Assembly: GCA_015180985.1 (NCBI GenBank)
Contig: CP054185.1
Span: 1,419,001-1,483,000 of the forward strand
DNA from: Flammeovirgaceae bacterium
GTDB lineage: Bacteria > Bacteroidota > Bacteroidia > Cytophagales > Cyclobacteriaceae
DNA: 64,000 bases
Direction: 5' to 3'
This document shows, piece by piece, positions 45,903 to 54,390 of the stretch; positions within the stretch are counted from its first letter, which is position 1; each line of letters starts with the position of its first letter. The notes under the pieces were generated by a model. The model made no database searches, had not been told where the DNA came from, and saw nothing but the letters and a program-made list of their open reading frames with translations. Position numbers and translations under genes: made by a program.

Positions 45903-47774
45903 ATGCCAAAGAAGATTAAGCCAGCAAACCCCAATCAATTTCCACCGGCAACGCTGATTGAAGTAGCCTGGGAAGTTTGTAACCAGGTTGGCGGCATATA
46001 CACGGTAATCCGTTCGAAAGTTCCGGCTGTGATGGCCAACAAATCGGGAGCGTATTGCATGGTTGGGCCCTTTTTGTCGCAGAATGTGTTAGCTGAAATT
46101 GAGCCCCTTGATGATGCCAGCGATGCGTTTGGGCTGGCTGTACAACATTTGCGCGACCAGGGCATTGAAGCCTACTATGCCGAGTGGCTCATTACCGGCC
46201 GCCCGCGTGTCGTGTTATTGAATCCAAAAAGTATTAGTGCTGAACAGCTCCGCACCATCAAGTACCTGCTGTGGAAAGAATCCGGTATCGGCACACCGGA
46301 AGACCACGCCCTGGTGAACCAGGTTGTTGCCTTTGCGTACCTCACCAGTTTGTTTTTGGAAACCTATTCAACATTTGCTGGTGATGAGCAGCCGTTGATT
46401 GCTCATTTTCACGAATGGATGGCGGGGTTGCCAATTCTGGACATCAAAAAGAAAAAGCTGCCGATTAAAACGATTTTTACAACACACGCCACCCAATTAG
46501 GCAGGCACCTGGCCATTAATTCACCGCAGTTTTATGCTCACCTGCCGTTTTTTAACTGGGAAGAAGAGGCTAAAAAATTCTGGATTGAACCGGAGGCCCG
46601 GATTGAGTTTGCCTGTGCCAACTCGGCTGATATTTTAAGCACGGTAAGTGAAGTGACTGCGCGCGAATGCAAGCACCTGCTTAAGCGTAAGCCCGAAATG
46701 ATTTTACCGAATGGTTTGAACATCGAGCGTTTTGTGGCGCTGCATGAGTTTCAAAACCTGCATGCTATTTACAAGGAAGAAATCCACCAGTTTGTGATGG
46801 GGCATTTCTTCCAGTCGTATGCGTTTGATTTGGACAAAACAATCTACCTTTTTACATCCGGCCGGTATGAATACCGGAACAAAGGTTTCGACCTGACACT
46901 TGAAGCGTTATACCGATTGAACCGCCAATTAAAAAAAGAAAATGCCGACCTCACTGTGGTGATGTTTTTTGTTACTAAACGCGATTACTACAGCATTAAG
47001 CCGGAGGTACTGCAGTCGAGGGCGGTAATGGAAGAAATCCGCCAAACCTGCGAAGCCATTCAAAAGCAGGTGGGCAAGCGGTTGTTTTATGCAGGAACTA
47101 CCAGCCAGGATCACCGCCTGCCCGATTTGAATAAGTTTGTGGATGAGTATTGGAAACTTCGTTACCGCAGAACAATCCAGTCGTGGAAGAGTAAAAACCC
47201 GCCACTGGTATTTACCCATAAACTGGTTGACGAACAGAATGATGATATTCTGAAATTTCTGTACACCAAAAATTTACTCAATCATCCAACCGATAAGGTT
47301 AAGGTGGTATATCATCCTGATTTCATAACTACAACAAACCCATTATTTGGCATTGAATACAGCCAGTTTGTACGCGGTTGCCACCTCGGCATTTTTCCCA
47401 GTTACTACGAGCCATGGGGTTACACACCGTTGGAGTGCATGGCCAGTGGTGTGCCCGCCATTACAAGCGACCTGAGCGGGTTTGGCGATTACCTGTTGCA
47501 TAACCTGCCCAACCATGAGCAATCGGGGTTATATGTCATTGAGCGCGGCAAGCGATCGTTCGACTGGTCGGCTAACCAGTTGGCCACGGTGATCTATAAT
47601 TTTTTGAAACAAACCAGGCGCGAGCGTATTATGCAGCGAAATAATGTGGAGAATAATTCGGCTGTTTTCGACTGGCAAAATTTAATCAAACACTATAAAG
47701 AAGCGTATGAGATGGTGTTGGGATTGGAGCGCAAACCAAAGAAGAACGGGTCACATCAGTCGCCAACAACCTGA
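45903..47774 (+). CDS. Glycogen synthase, GT3 (eukaryotic-like) family
   Basis: 623 aa from the ATG at 45903 (a TTG four codons upstream is possible). GT3 signature rather than the GT5 GlgA type: VAWEVCNQVGGIYTVIRSKVP at the N-terminus, AHFHEWMAGLP, TTHATQLGRHLA, FTSGRYEYRNKGFDLTLEAL, and PSYYEPWGYTPLECMASGVPAITSDLSGFG with the acceptor Glu. It extends glycogen from UDP-glucose; Bacteroidota often carry this form. Its 3' end overlaps the converging transporter gene by 19 nt. Confidence 0.93.
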   Translation: MPKKIKPANPNQFPPATLIEVAWEVCNQVGGIYTVIRSKVPAVMANKSGAYCMVGPFLSQNVLAEIEPLDDASDAFGLAVQHLRDQGIEAYYAEWLITGRPRVVLLNPKSISAEQLRTIKYLLWKESGIGTPEDHALVNQVVAFAYLTSLFLETYSTFAGDEQPLIAHFHEWMAGLPILDIKKKKLPIKTIFTTHATQLGRHLAINSPQFYAHLPFFNWEEEAKKFWIEPEARIEFACANSADILSTVSEVTARECKHLLKRKPEMILPNGLNIERFVALHEFQNLHAIYKEEIHQFVMGHFFQSYAFDLDKTIYLFTSGRYEYRNKGFDLTLEALYRLNRQLKKENADLTVVMFFVTKRDYYSIKPEVLQSRAVMEEIRQTCEAIQKQVGKRLFYAGTTSQDHRLPDLNKFVDEYWKLRYRRTIQSWKSKNPPLVFTHKLVDEQNDDILKFLYTKNLLNHPTDKVKVVYHPDFITTTNPLFGIEYSQFVRGCHLGIFPSYYEPWGYTPLECMASGVPAITSDLSGFGDYLLHNLPNHEQSGLYVIERGKRSFDWSANQLATVIYNFLKQTRRERIMQRNNVENNSAVFDWQNLIKHYKEAYEMVLGLERKPKKNGSHQSPTT

Positions 47775-48883
47775 TTTGATTTAAACAACCATGGCGAGTA
47801 GGCCAACAACGGGAGCGCATATACGGCAATCAGGCCATAGGCCAGCAGGGTGTACCCTTTTGCCACTAAATCAATAATACCAACCTGTGAAAGAAATAAG
47901 GCGGCAATCAGTGCGGTAAGTGAAATCAGCGCCTTATGACCTTTCTTTAATTGCCTCCCCTTGCTTTGAGCTTCTGCATCAATTCGGCCGATAAAACCAT
48001 GGATAACACCGGTTGCTGTTTCAATCAATGTCCATCCCACAACAATACTGAACAGGATTATGTAAGCCGGAGGAAAGTTTTGAAGCATGGCCAGCCAGGG
48101 TACAGCAGACTGCAAAATTTCAGGCTCAGCATAAAATGCCATCATGGCGAAGTAGGTCAAAAACCACGGGGTCGTCATCAGTAGTCCGGAAAGCAGCCCG
48201 GCTGCCACACTTTGCCTCCGGGTTTCAATTGCCCGATACGTGAAGAACGATGCTGGGTAAACTCCCAGGTTATAACCGACATATAAAATGCCGGTAGTCA
48301 AAACAACTCCGACAGAGGCTGTTGTTCCAGTAAATGAAGTGTTCCACTGCCTGAAGGTTTCGGCAATCGCCTCACCTCGTGTGTTGAAAATACTTGCTGC
48401 AAAAAGAAAGTATGTAATGAACAAGGCTATCGTTCCTAAAGTTTCAAGTTTCGCAATCGTTTCATCGCCTTTGTAATTGAGAAAGCCCACGGTAATTATA
48501 ATGATGCTGATACCAAACCAGTTATTAATTCCCAGCGTGTTGTGCAGCAATTCTCCGGCTGCAGCGGCCATTACGGCAATAATAAGAATGGAGCCCGACA
48601 GGTATACGGCTTCGTATACAATCCAGCCTCTGCCGATCATTTTCTTCAATAGCGATTTATAGTCGTAAACTTTCCATTGCCGGCAGGCTTCCATTGACAG
48701 AATGGACATGATGGAGAATCCGGCAAAAATTGCCAGGCCGCTTAACCAGCCGTTGGCGCCAAACTTTCCGCCATACTCCACAATTTCGCGGCCGGTGGCG
48801 TACCCGCCACCAATCAATACCGATTGGAGAATGATGCCGGGCAAGAAGATACGTTTGAGGGTGTTAAGTGAAGTTGATTTCAA
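47756..48883 (-). CDS. YkvI-like membrane transporter (APC superfamily)
   Basis: 375 aa starting from a TTG at 48883 (KSTSLNTLKRIFLPGI). A longer frame reaches a GTG at 48958, but those extra residues come from the intergenic repeat and are unlikely to be protein. Ten to eleven hydrophobic helices; unwound helix 1 motif SVLIGGGYATGREIVEYGGKFG and helix 6 GILYVGYNLGVYPASFF fit the LeuT-like fold of the YkvI family. Substrate unknown. The last 19 nt overlap the end of the glycogen synthase gene on the other strand. Confidence 0.75.
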   Translation of the reverse strand: MKSTSLNTLKRIFLPGIILQSVLIGGGYATGREIVEYGGKFGANGWLSGLAIFAGFSIMSILSMEACRQWKVYDYKSLLKKMIGRGWIVYEAVYLSGSILIIAVMAAAAGELLHNTLGINNWFGISIIIITVGFLNYKGDETIAKLETLGTIALFITYFLFAASIFNTRGEAIAETFRQWNTSFTGTTASVGVVLTTGILYVGYNLGVYPASFFTYRAIETRRQSVAAGLLSGLLMTTPWFLTYFAMMAFYAEPEILQSAVPWLAMLQNFPPAYIILFSIVVGWTLIETATGVIHGFIGRIDAEAQSKGRQLKKGHKALISLTALIAALFLSQVGIIDLVAKGYTLLAYGLIAVYALPLLAYSPWLFKSNQVVGD

Positions 48884-48944
48884 CAGCAGTAAGGGTTGCC
48901 CCGAAAATAGGATTATTTGGTGAGAGTCAAAAAATCTAAGAAAG

Positions 48945-49015
48945 AGATGCTTCGCCACGTTTAGGCGTGGCTCAGCATGGCAGAAACAATGGTTGTCTTG
49001 AGTTGGGCGAAGGAC
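48945..49015. repeat. Intergenic repeat unit A
   Basis: 71-nt unit starting AGATGCTTCGCCACG and ending GGGCGAAGGAC. It folds: ATGCT...CCACG/CGTGG...AGCAT. It is repeated 95 nt downstream (unit B) with changes in the loop and the distal part. Confidence 0.85.
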
Positions 49016-49039
49016 CTCTTACCGTAGTTGCAAAGTAAA

Positions 49040-49109
49040 AGATGCTTCGCCACGCAAGGGCGTGGCTCAGCATAGCAGAAGCTTTGTTGGTCTGAGCTAA
49101 GCGAAGGAC
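49040..49109. repeat. Intergenic repeat unit B
   Basis: 70-nt second unit: AGATGCTTCGCCACG, loop CAAGGG instead of TTTAGG, GTGGCTCAGCATAGCAGAA, ending AGCGAAGGAC. With unit A it fills the gap between the diverging-tail transporter gene start and the end of the AraC-MGMT gene. No coding potential. Confidence 0.85.
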
Positions 49110-49134
49110 ATTTTTGATAAACAATAACGACTTA

Positions 49135-50001
49135 CTACCCTGATGCCCGCGCCATTTCCCACCCGATGATGCTTTTCTTTCGCATTGCACTCCACCGATA
49201 ATCTCCGAGTATGCCCTCTTTACGGATTACCCGGTGACAGGGGATGAGGTAGGCAATGTGGTTGGCGCCCACGGCTGATCCAACCGCCTGCAAGGCATTT
49301 GGGTTGTGAATTGATTTTGCGATATCCTGGTAGGTAGTTACGCTTCCTTCGGGCAACCGCAGCAAGGCCTCCCACACTTTCACCTGGAAGTTGGTGCCTT
49401 TTACGAATAAATGAAGTTTGCTCTCACCCCCGGCCTCTTTCCCTTTAGTAAAGGATTGGGTGAAAATCTTAGTAATATAGGTGTGTGTCAGTTCCTGATT
49501 TTGTTGAAATTCAGAATTGTGCCAATGATGTTTCAAAGCTTCCAGGGCTTCTTTCTCCTCATTTTTATTTAAGAAAGCCAGCCAGCAGATGCCGCGTTCG
49601 GTTATACCAAGCAGGCACAAGCCGAACGGTGTTTCGTGAAAGCCAAACTGAATGGTTATGCCTGCTCCGCTTGTTTTATATTGTTGCGGTGTTACTGCTT
49701 CAAGTGTAGTAAACAAATCGTAAACACGCGATTGACCGGAGAGCCCCGCTGCTTCGGCTGCGTCAAGGAGGTTTCGCGTTTCCTGTATTTTTTGCTTCAG
49801 GAAATCAACGGTAAGAAACTGAAGAAAACGTTTCGGACTGATACCGGCCCACTCGCTGAACAAACGCTGGAAATGAAACGGACTGATGTGCACTTTTTCG
49901 GCAACTTCATCCAGTTCGGGCTGGCGGTGAAAATTTTCCTGCAGGTAAATTATGGCCTGCTCAATGCGCTGATAGTTGATGTTTTGCCCGCTCACCATCA
50001 T
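49135..50001 (-). CDS. AraC-type regulator fused to methylated-DNA cysteine methyltransferase
   Basis: 288 aa from ATG at 50001 (a longer frame runs back across the neighbour and looks non-coding). Residues about 8-105 are an AraC helix-turn-helix domain (LQENFHRQPELDEVAEKVHISPFHFQRLFSEW); residues about 120-285 are an Ogt/MGMT domain with LLRLPEGSVTTYQDIA, GANHIAYLIPCHRVIRKEG (active Cys in PCHR). This is Ada without its N-terminal zinc-methylphosphotriester domain. It repairs O6-methylguanine; whether it also senses alkylation without the missing domain is unclear. Confidence 0.9.
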   Translation of the reverse strand: MMVSGQNINYQRIEQAIIYLQENFHRQPELDEVAEKVHISPFHFQRLFSEWAGISPKRFLQFLTVDFLKQKIQETRNLLDAAEAAGLSGQSRVYDLFTTLEAVTPQQYKTSGAGITIQFGFHETPFGLCLLGITERGICWLAFLNKNEEKEALEALKHHWHNSEFQQNQELTHTYITKIFTQSFTKGKEAGGESKLHLFVKGTNFQVKVWEALLRLPEGSVTTYQDIAKSIHNPNALQAVGSAVGANHIAYLIPCHRVIRKEGILGDYRWSAMRKKSIIGWEMARASG

Positions 50002-50069
50002 AAAGGTATTGTTTTTCAACGACCAAATATGAGGTGATGATGCTTCCGGTTCAACCTGATTCTTGCGGA

Positions 50070-50633
50070 TTAGCAGCCGAAGGGAATGTCTTTGTAATGT
50101 ACCCACTTGTTTTCCTGCCGAATCAGCACGGTAACCCGGTCGCAAACAAAATGCTGGTTGCTGTAGTTCAATCCTTTCAGGTAAGGCCAGCATTTCAGAA
50201 AATCAGCATCCGAAAGATTTTTAGCAATGGAAATATGGGGCGTGAAGTCAGCATCTTCTTTTACCAGACTTTCAAAGATTTCCCGAATGGCATATTTGTT
50301 TACGATATCCATGTAAACGGAACGGCCGGATCCCTGTTGAAATACACCAAAGTCTTTCAGGAATACATTGAATGACTGGAAAGTTCTGGCTTTTTCCTCA
50401 ACAAAGTTGATGAGGTCATCCGTGTGTTCATCCGCATAACGGAATAACGAAATATGGGCTTTTGAAAACCGATCGGCAAATGTGTGCCCAATCAGGTAGT
50501 GTACGTCATCTTTCAGCACGGCCACATCGCTGCAGATGTGCGGGGGCGGGGCAATTATAAAAAGCAGTTCGGGTTGCTTTACGGTTACATTCTTCTTCTT
50601 TTTTACCGGGTTCTTTGCAATGGCTGGTCTCAT
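50070..50633 (-). CDS. 2H phosphoesterase (LigT/2'-5' RNA ligase-like)
   Basis: 187 aa from ATG at 50633. Two HxS/T-like motifs define the 2H fold: KAHISLFRY and TPHISIAKN. The N-terminus is lysine-rich (PVKKKKNVTVKQ). Relatives cleave cyclic phosphodiesters or 2'-5' linkages. It lies 68 nt upstream of the AraC-MGMT gene on the same strand. Substrate cannot be told from sequence. Confidence 0.75.
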   Translation of the reverse strand: MRPAIAKNPVKKKKNVTVKQPELLFIIAPPPHICSDVAVLKDDVHYLIGHTFADRFSKAHISLFRYADEHTDDLINFVEEKARTFQSFNVFLKDFGVFQQGSGRSVYMDIVNKYAIREIFESLVKEDADFTPHISIAKNLSDADFLKCWPYLKGLNYSNQHFVCDRVTVLIRQENKWVHYKDIPFGC

Positions 50634-50718
50634 GGTTCTTGTCCGTTTGTTGGTACGAACATAGAACAGCGGTTTGACAATATGTGTCAAAGCCGGAACG
50701 AGTTGGATTTTAGTATCT

Positions 50719-51018
50719 CTAGGACGGTGTATCAATAAAGGTAAAACCCCGGCCTTCAGCGCCTTCGTAAAAGTCAACCTCCTTCCCGATTAGAAACATC
50801 GTATGCTTTTTGTCCACATAAACCGGGATATCGCTAATGGTGTAAGCCAGGTCGGTTTCTTTTTTCTTATCAAAACCAATCATCAGGGAAACACCGCAGC
50901 CGCTTCCCCGTACGCCTATCCGAAGTCCGTAATCACCGGGAATGCCCTTTTTTTCCATGATCTTCCTGATCTCCTCAACGGCTTTGGATGATATGGTTAT
51001 CGGCTTAAAATCGTGCAT
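50719..51018 (-). CDS. HesB/IscA-type iron-sulfur protein lacking the C-terminal cysteines
   Basis: 99 aa from ATG at 51018. A-type carrier fold: ITISSKAVEEIRKIMEKK, GLRIGVRGSGCGVSLMIGF with the first conserved Cys, VYVDKKHTMFLIGKEVDFYEG. In standard IscA/ErpA/SufA the chain ends with a CGC motif; here it ends GRGFTFIDTPS with no further cysteine. It therefore cannot bind a cluster in the usual three-Cys way. It could be a diverged member of the family. No other suf or isc gene is near. Confidence 0.85.
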   Translation of the reverse strand: MHDFKPITISSKAVEEIRKIMEKKGIPGDYGLRIGVRGSGCGVSLMIGFDKKKETDLAYTISDIPVYVDKKHTMFLIGKEVDFYEGAEGRGFTFIDTPS

Positions 51019-51087
51019 CTTTGTGGGCAATCATGGACGGCAAAATTAGTTTAAATTCAAACACGAATAAGATCAGATTCATTCACG

Positions 51088-51606
51088 ATGGAAGCAGTTA
51101 TTGAATTCGGAAAAATACTGATACCCGCCTCGGTAGTTTTATATGCGGCTTACCTGCTGGTGCGATCTTTCCTTGCCAAGGAGATTGAATTGAAAAAACT
51201 CGAAATACGCGGGCGCAGTATTGAAACAGTGCTGCCCTTGCGGTTACAAGCCTATGAGCGGATGTGCCTTTTCCTGGAACGCATCAGCCCGCAGAATCTT
51301 TTAGTGCGACTTAACCAGGGCATGATTCCCGCGCGCGACTTCCACCAGATGTTGCTGAGTGAAATCCGCAATGAGTATAATCACAATGTTTCGCAGCAGG
51401 TATTTATGAGCGAAGCAGTTTGGGATTTGATCAGGAACGCAAAGGAGGATCTGGTTGTTACCATTAATGACGCGGCTACTGAAATGAAACCGGATTCCAC
51501 CAGTCTTGATCTGTCTAAGAAAATTTTTGAGCGCTTTATGGCCAAGCCTGACCCGATAGCCCATGCCCTGGTACAATTGAAAACTGAAATCCAGCAAAGC
51601 TTCTGA
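51088..51606 (+). CDS. Membrane-anchored protein of unknown function
   Basis: 172 aa. One N-terminal transmembrane helix (about residues 9-28, LIPASVVLYAAYLLVRSFLA) and a helical cytoplasmic part with conserved-looking VLPLRLQAYERMCLFLERISP, NLLVRLNQGM, LLSEIRNEYNHNVSQQ and AKEDLVVTINDAA. Known to me only as a conserved Bacteroidota family without function. First gene of a tight plus-strand run that goes on to the amidohydrolase at 56.4 kb; its stop is directly followed by the next ATG. Confidence 0.7.
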   Translation: MEAVIEFGKILIPASVVLYAAYLLVRSFLAKEIELKKLEIRGRSIETVLPLRLQAYERMCLFLERISPQNLLVRLNQGMIPARDFHQMLLSEIRNEYNHNVSQQVFMSEAVWDLIRNAKEDLVVTINDAATEMKPDSTSLDLSKKIFERFMAKPDPIAHALVQLKTEIQQSF

Positions 51607-52002
51607 ATGAATCAAATTTTTACTTCGGCACTTGCAAAAGCGGCTGTGTTGCGGAATAAGTACACACGCATTGCTATTTTATTGACTAAAGTTTCGATAA
51701 AGATCAGCCAGACCAATTGGAGTAAAGTCAACGGAAATGCCATGAAGGAAAAAATAAACCAATTCATGCGCCTGGCCAAAGCCTATGTTTCCGGACGATA
51801 CCGTTTCGTGCCCTGGAAAACGATGGCTACACTGTTGGCAGCCCTTATTTATTTTTTAAACCCGTTTGATGTAGTTCCTGATATCGTACCTGTGCTTGGG
51901 CTTGGCGATGATTTTGCCGTGTTGATGTGGGTGTATAACTCGGTAGCCGTTGAAGTTGACCGGTTTTTAGCCTGGGAGAAAATGAAATCTGGCGCAGCAT
52001 GA
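51607..52002 (+). CDS. DUF1232 (YkvA) family membrane protein
   Basis: 131 aa. The DUF1232 core is the hydrophobic pair around YFLNPFDVVPDIVPVLGLGDDFAVLMW, following a basic segment (YVSGRYRFVPWKTM). The N-terminal 40 residues are variable. The family is widespread and of unknown function. Its stop overlaps the next start (ATGA at 51999). Confidence 0.85.
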   Translation: MNQIFTSALAKAAVLRNKYTRIAILLTKVSIKISQTNWSKVNGNAMKEKINQFMRLAKAYVSGRYRFVPWKTMATLLAALIYFLNPFDVVPDIVPVLGLGDDFAVLMWVYNSVAVEVDRFLAWEKMKSGAA

Positions 52003-52640
52003 GAACTGCACTGGTAGCCGGTTCAACCGGACTTGTCGGAAAGCAGGTGCTTGCCTTATTGTTGGAGGACGATGGCTATGCGCAGGTTAAAGCCATCAGT
52101 CGTACACCATTACCCGTCAATCATCCGAAACTGCAAAACCTGGTGCTGGATTTTGATCACTTGAGCGAGAACTATCAGGTGCTGAAAGCCGATGCCGTGT
52201 TTTGTTGCCTGGGTACGACCATTCGCAGGGCGGGGTCGGAGAAAGCATTCCGAAAAGTAGATTTCGAATATCCCGTTGAACTGGCAAAACTTACCCGTAA
52301 TCAGGGCGCACAGAACTACCTGCTGATTACTGCACTCGGTGCTGATAAGCACTCACGCATATTCTATAACAAAGTGAAGGGAGAGGTGGAAGAAGCTGTC
52401 AAGACAATCGGATTTACTTCACTGCACATTTTCAGGCCGTCCCTGCTCCTGGGGCCACGCGAAGAGCACCGGGCCGGTGAGGATGCGGCTAAGGTTTTTT
52501 ATAAGCTTTTCGGTTGGCTGATTCCGCAAAAGTATAAGGCCATTGATGCGGCCAAGGTGGCCCGTGCCATGATTGCCTTCGCCAACCGTAATGAGCATGG
52601 AGTTTTTATTCACGAATCGAAGGAACTTCAGTCATTTTAA
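51999..52640 (+). CDS. NAD(P)-binding reductase-like protein (TIP30/HTATIP2 type)
   Basis: 213 aa Rossmann-fold protein: RTALVAGSTGLVGKQVLALLL at the N-terminus (GxxGxxG as GSTGLVG), then DAVFCCLGTTIRRAGSEKAFRKVDFEYPVELAKL, NYLLITALGADKHSRIFYNKVKGEVEEA with the YxxxK-like catalytic pair, and LHIFRPSLLLGPREE. Atypical short-chain dehydrogenase of the TIP30 group; substrate unknown. Confidence 0.82.
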   Translation: MRTALVAGSTGLVGKQVLALLLEDDGYAQVKAISRTPLPVNHPKLQNLVLDFDHLSENYQVLKADAVFCCLGTTIRRAGSEKAFRKVDFEYPVELAKLTRNQGAQNYLLITALGADKHSRIFYNKVKGEVEEAVKTIGFTSLHIFRPSLLLGPREEHRAGEDAAKVFYKLFGWLIPQKYKAIDAAKVARAMIAFANRNEHGVFIHESKELQSF

Positions 52641-52645
52641 CTTCC

Positions 52646-53098
52646 ATGATAGCCGTAATACAACGTGTATCATCCGCATCGGTTGAAATTAACCGACAGG
52701 TTAAATCAGCAATAAGTAACGGATTATTGGTGTTGGTAGGCATTGAAGATGCCGATACGCAGGAAGACATCGATTGGCTGAGTAGCAAGATTGTAAACCT
52801 GCGCATTTTTGATGATGCCGATGGCGTGATGAACGTAAGTGTGAAAGATGATGGAGGTGATATTCTTGTGGTGAGTCAGTTTACGTTGCATGCCAGTACA
52901 AAGAAGGGAAACCGGCCTTCCTATATCAAAGCCGCCAAACCCGATGTGGCCATACCGCTTTACGAAGAATTTGTAAAAGCCCTTGAAGCAGCGCTGGAAA
53001 AACCGGTTCTAACCGGTGAATTCGGAGCAGAAATGAAAGTTGCTCTGGTTAATGACGGCCCCGTTACGATTATCATTGATACAAAGAACAAAGTATAA
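52646..53098 (+). CDS. dtd: D-aminoacyl-tRNA deacylase
   Basis: 150 aa. Removes D-amino acids (and glycine from tRNA-Ala) wrongly joined to tRNA. Starts with MIAVIQRVSSASVEI; SQFTLHA and the C-terminal VNDGPVTIII form the active site at the dimer interface. Its stop codon overlaps the next start (TAATG). In this window D-amino-acid chemistry recurs (D-Glu pair at 40.1-42.2 kb, D-Ala-D-Ala dipeptidase at 53.6 kb). Confidence 0.96.
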   Translation: MIAVIQRVSSASVEINRQVKSAISNGLLVLVGIEDADTQEDIDWLSSKIVNLRIFDDADGVMNVSVKDDGGDILVVSQFTLHASTKKGNRPSYIKAAKPDVAIPLYEEFVKALEAALEKPVLTGEFGAEMKVALVNDGPVTIIIDTKNKV

Positions 53099-53604
53099 TG
53101 GATCGTGTTGATGTGATTCAGGGCGACATCACCCAACTTGATGCAGAAGCTATTGTTAATGCTGCCAATGAAAAACTCTTGCCGGGTGGCGGAGTTTGCG
53201 GGGCCATTCACCGGGCAGCCGGGCCGCAACTGGCTGAAGAATGCAGCCGCATCGGTTACTGCTCTACAGGCAAAGCGGTGATTACCTCTGGCGCAAAGTT
53301 GAAAGCGTCCTATGTGATTCATGCTGTAGGCCCGGTATGGCAGGGTGGAAATCAGGGCGAGGAGGAACTGCTTGCGAGTGCTTACCGCGACAGCCTGCGG
53401 CTGGCAGTTGCGAAGAACATTAAAACAATAGCCTTTCCCAATATCAGCACGGGCATTTATGGTTTTCCGAAAGAATTGGCCGCAGGCATTGCCATAAACG
53501 AAGTGAAATCGTTTATTAAGAAAAATGACAGCCTGCAGCAGGTAATCTTCTGTTGTTTTGATGCGGAGAATTATGAACTTTATAGAAAGCTGTTGAGCGA
53601 ATGA
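53098..53604 (+). CDS. Macro domain protein (MacroD/YmdB type ADP-ribosyl hydrolase)
   Basis: 168 aa, the whole protein is one macro domain. DVIQGDITQLDAEAIVNAANEKLLPGGGVCGAIHRAAG holds the catalytic loop with NAAN and GGGV; NISTGIYGFP is the second ligand loop. MacroD-type enzymes release O-acetyl-ADP-ribose or mono-ADP-ribose. It overlaps dtd by 1 nt and the dipeptidase gene by 4 nt (ATGA). The partner ADP-ribosyltransferase is not seen here. Confidence 0.92.
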   Translation: MDRVDVIQGDITQLDAEAIVNAANEKLLPGGGVCGAIHRAAGPQLAEECSRIGYCSTGKAVITSGAKLKASYVIHAVGPVWQGGNQGEEELLASAYRDSLRLAVAKNIKTIAFPNISTGIYGFPKELAAGIAINEVKSFIKKNDSLQQVIFCCFDAENYELYRKLLSE

Positions 53605-54269
53605 TTCGTTTACTTCTTCCTTTGGTAGTCCTATCCGCACCGGTGCATGCCCAGTACCGGTACGGCCTCCATCCCATGCGGATTGAGCAATACCACGAGC
53701 AGGTACAAGCAAATCCGCTGAAAGAGTTGGTCAACCTTGAACAGGTAATTCCAGGAATTGTATTGGATATCCGTTATGCCACTACCAATAACTTTACCGG
53801 TGAGCGGATTTACACATTGGCCCGTGCCTATGCACGAAAGCCGGTAGCCGAAGCATTGAAACGAGCACAGGAAGATTTTAAGAAAGAAGGGGTGACCATT
53901 AAGATTTATGATGCCTACCGTCCTTATTCGGCAACTGTAAAGTTTTACGAAACCTATCATGATACAACCTATGTGGCCTCACCGTACAAAGGTTCACGCC
54001 ACAATCGTGGCTGTGCCGTTGACATGACTATTATTGATCTGAAAACCGGAAAGGAATTGGCCATGCCTACGGAATACGATTCCTTCAAGAAAGAAGCCTG
54101 GCCCACTACGCCCGTAAAGGATCCGGTCATCCGCAGAAACAGGCAGGTATTAATTTCGGTGATGGAGAAACACGGATTTAAGGTCAATGCATCGGAATGG
54201 TGGCATTTCGATTTTGTAGGGTGGGAAAAGTTTGAGGTGATGGATATTGATTTTGAAGAATTGGAATAG
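53601..54269 (+). CDS. D-Ala-D-Ala dipeptidase, VanX/DdpX type (M15D)
   Basis: 222 aa with signal peptide (MIRLLLPLVVLSAPVHAQ). Family motifs: LVNLEQVIPGIVLDIRYATTNNF, KIYDAYRPYSATVKF, GSRHNRGCAVDM (SxHxxGxAxD zinc ligands) and ASEWWHFDF (ExWH). It hydrolyses D-Ala-D-Ala in the periplasm. No vancomycin-resistance genes (vanH, vanA) accompany it, so a housekeeping role in wall-peptide recycling is likely. Start overlaps the macro gene. Confidence 0.9.
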   Translation: MIRLLLPLVVLSAPVHAQYRYGLHPMRIEQYHEQVQANPLKELVNLEQVIPGIVLDIRYATTNNFTGERIYTLARAYARKPVAEALKRAQEDFKKEGVTIKIYDAYRPYSATVKFYETYHDTTYVASPYKGSRHNRGCAVDMTIIDLKTGKELAMPTEYDSFKKEAWPTTPVKDPVIRRNRQVLISVMEKHGFKVNASEWWHFDFVGWEKFEVMDIDFEELE

Positions 54270-54274
54270 ATAAA

Positions 54275-54385
54275 AGACATAAGACTTAAGATATAAGTAG
54301 CAAGACTGGAAAAGGCTCCTGTGACTTTAATTTTACCTCTTAGGTCTTACGTCTTACGTCTTACGTCTTAAGTCTAACATCTAAC
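54275..54385. repeat. Heptamer repeat with inverted counterpart
   Basis: 54344-54385 is six heptamers (GTCTTAC three times, then GTCTTAA, GTCTAAC, ATCTAAC). On the left side, 54275-54306, similar heptamers occur in the opposite sense (AGACATA, AGACTTA, AGATATA, then AGAC). It fills most of the 121-nt gap before the MazG-like gene and ends 5 nt before its ATG. Confidence 0.85.
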
Positions 54386-54390
54386 TACTT

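Noticed and set aside
48884-48958. Upstream GTG start for the YkvI-like protein
   Set aside because: The extra residues are encoded partly by the repeat unit A region and do not resemble the family N-terminus.
53601-54269. Vancomycin-resistance locus suggested by the VanX-type dipeptidase
   Set aside because: No vanH, vanA, vanR or vanS neighbours; the gene has a signal peptide and sits in a housekeeping-like run.
54344-54385. CRISPR-like array
   Set aside because: Units are 7 nt with no spacers; a simple-sequence repeat.
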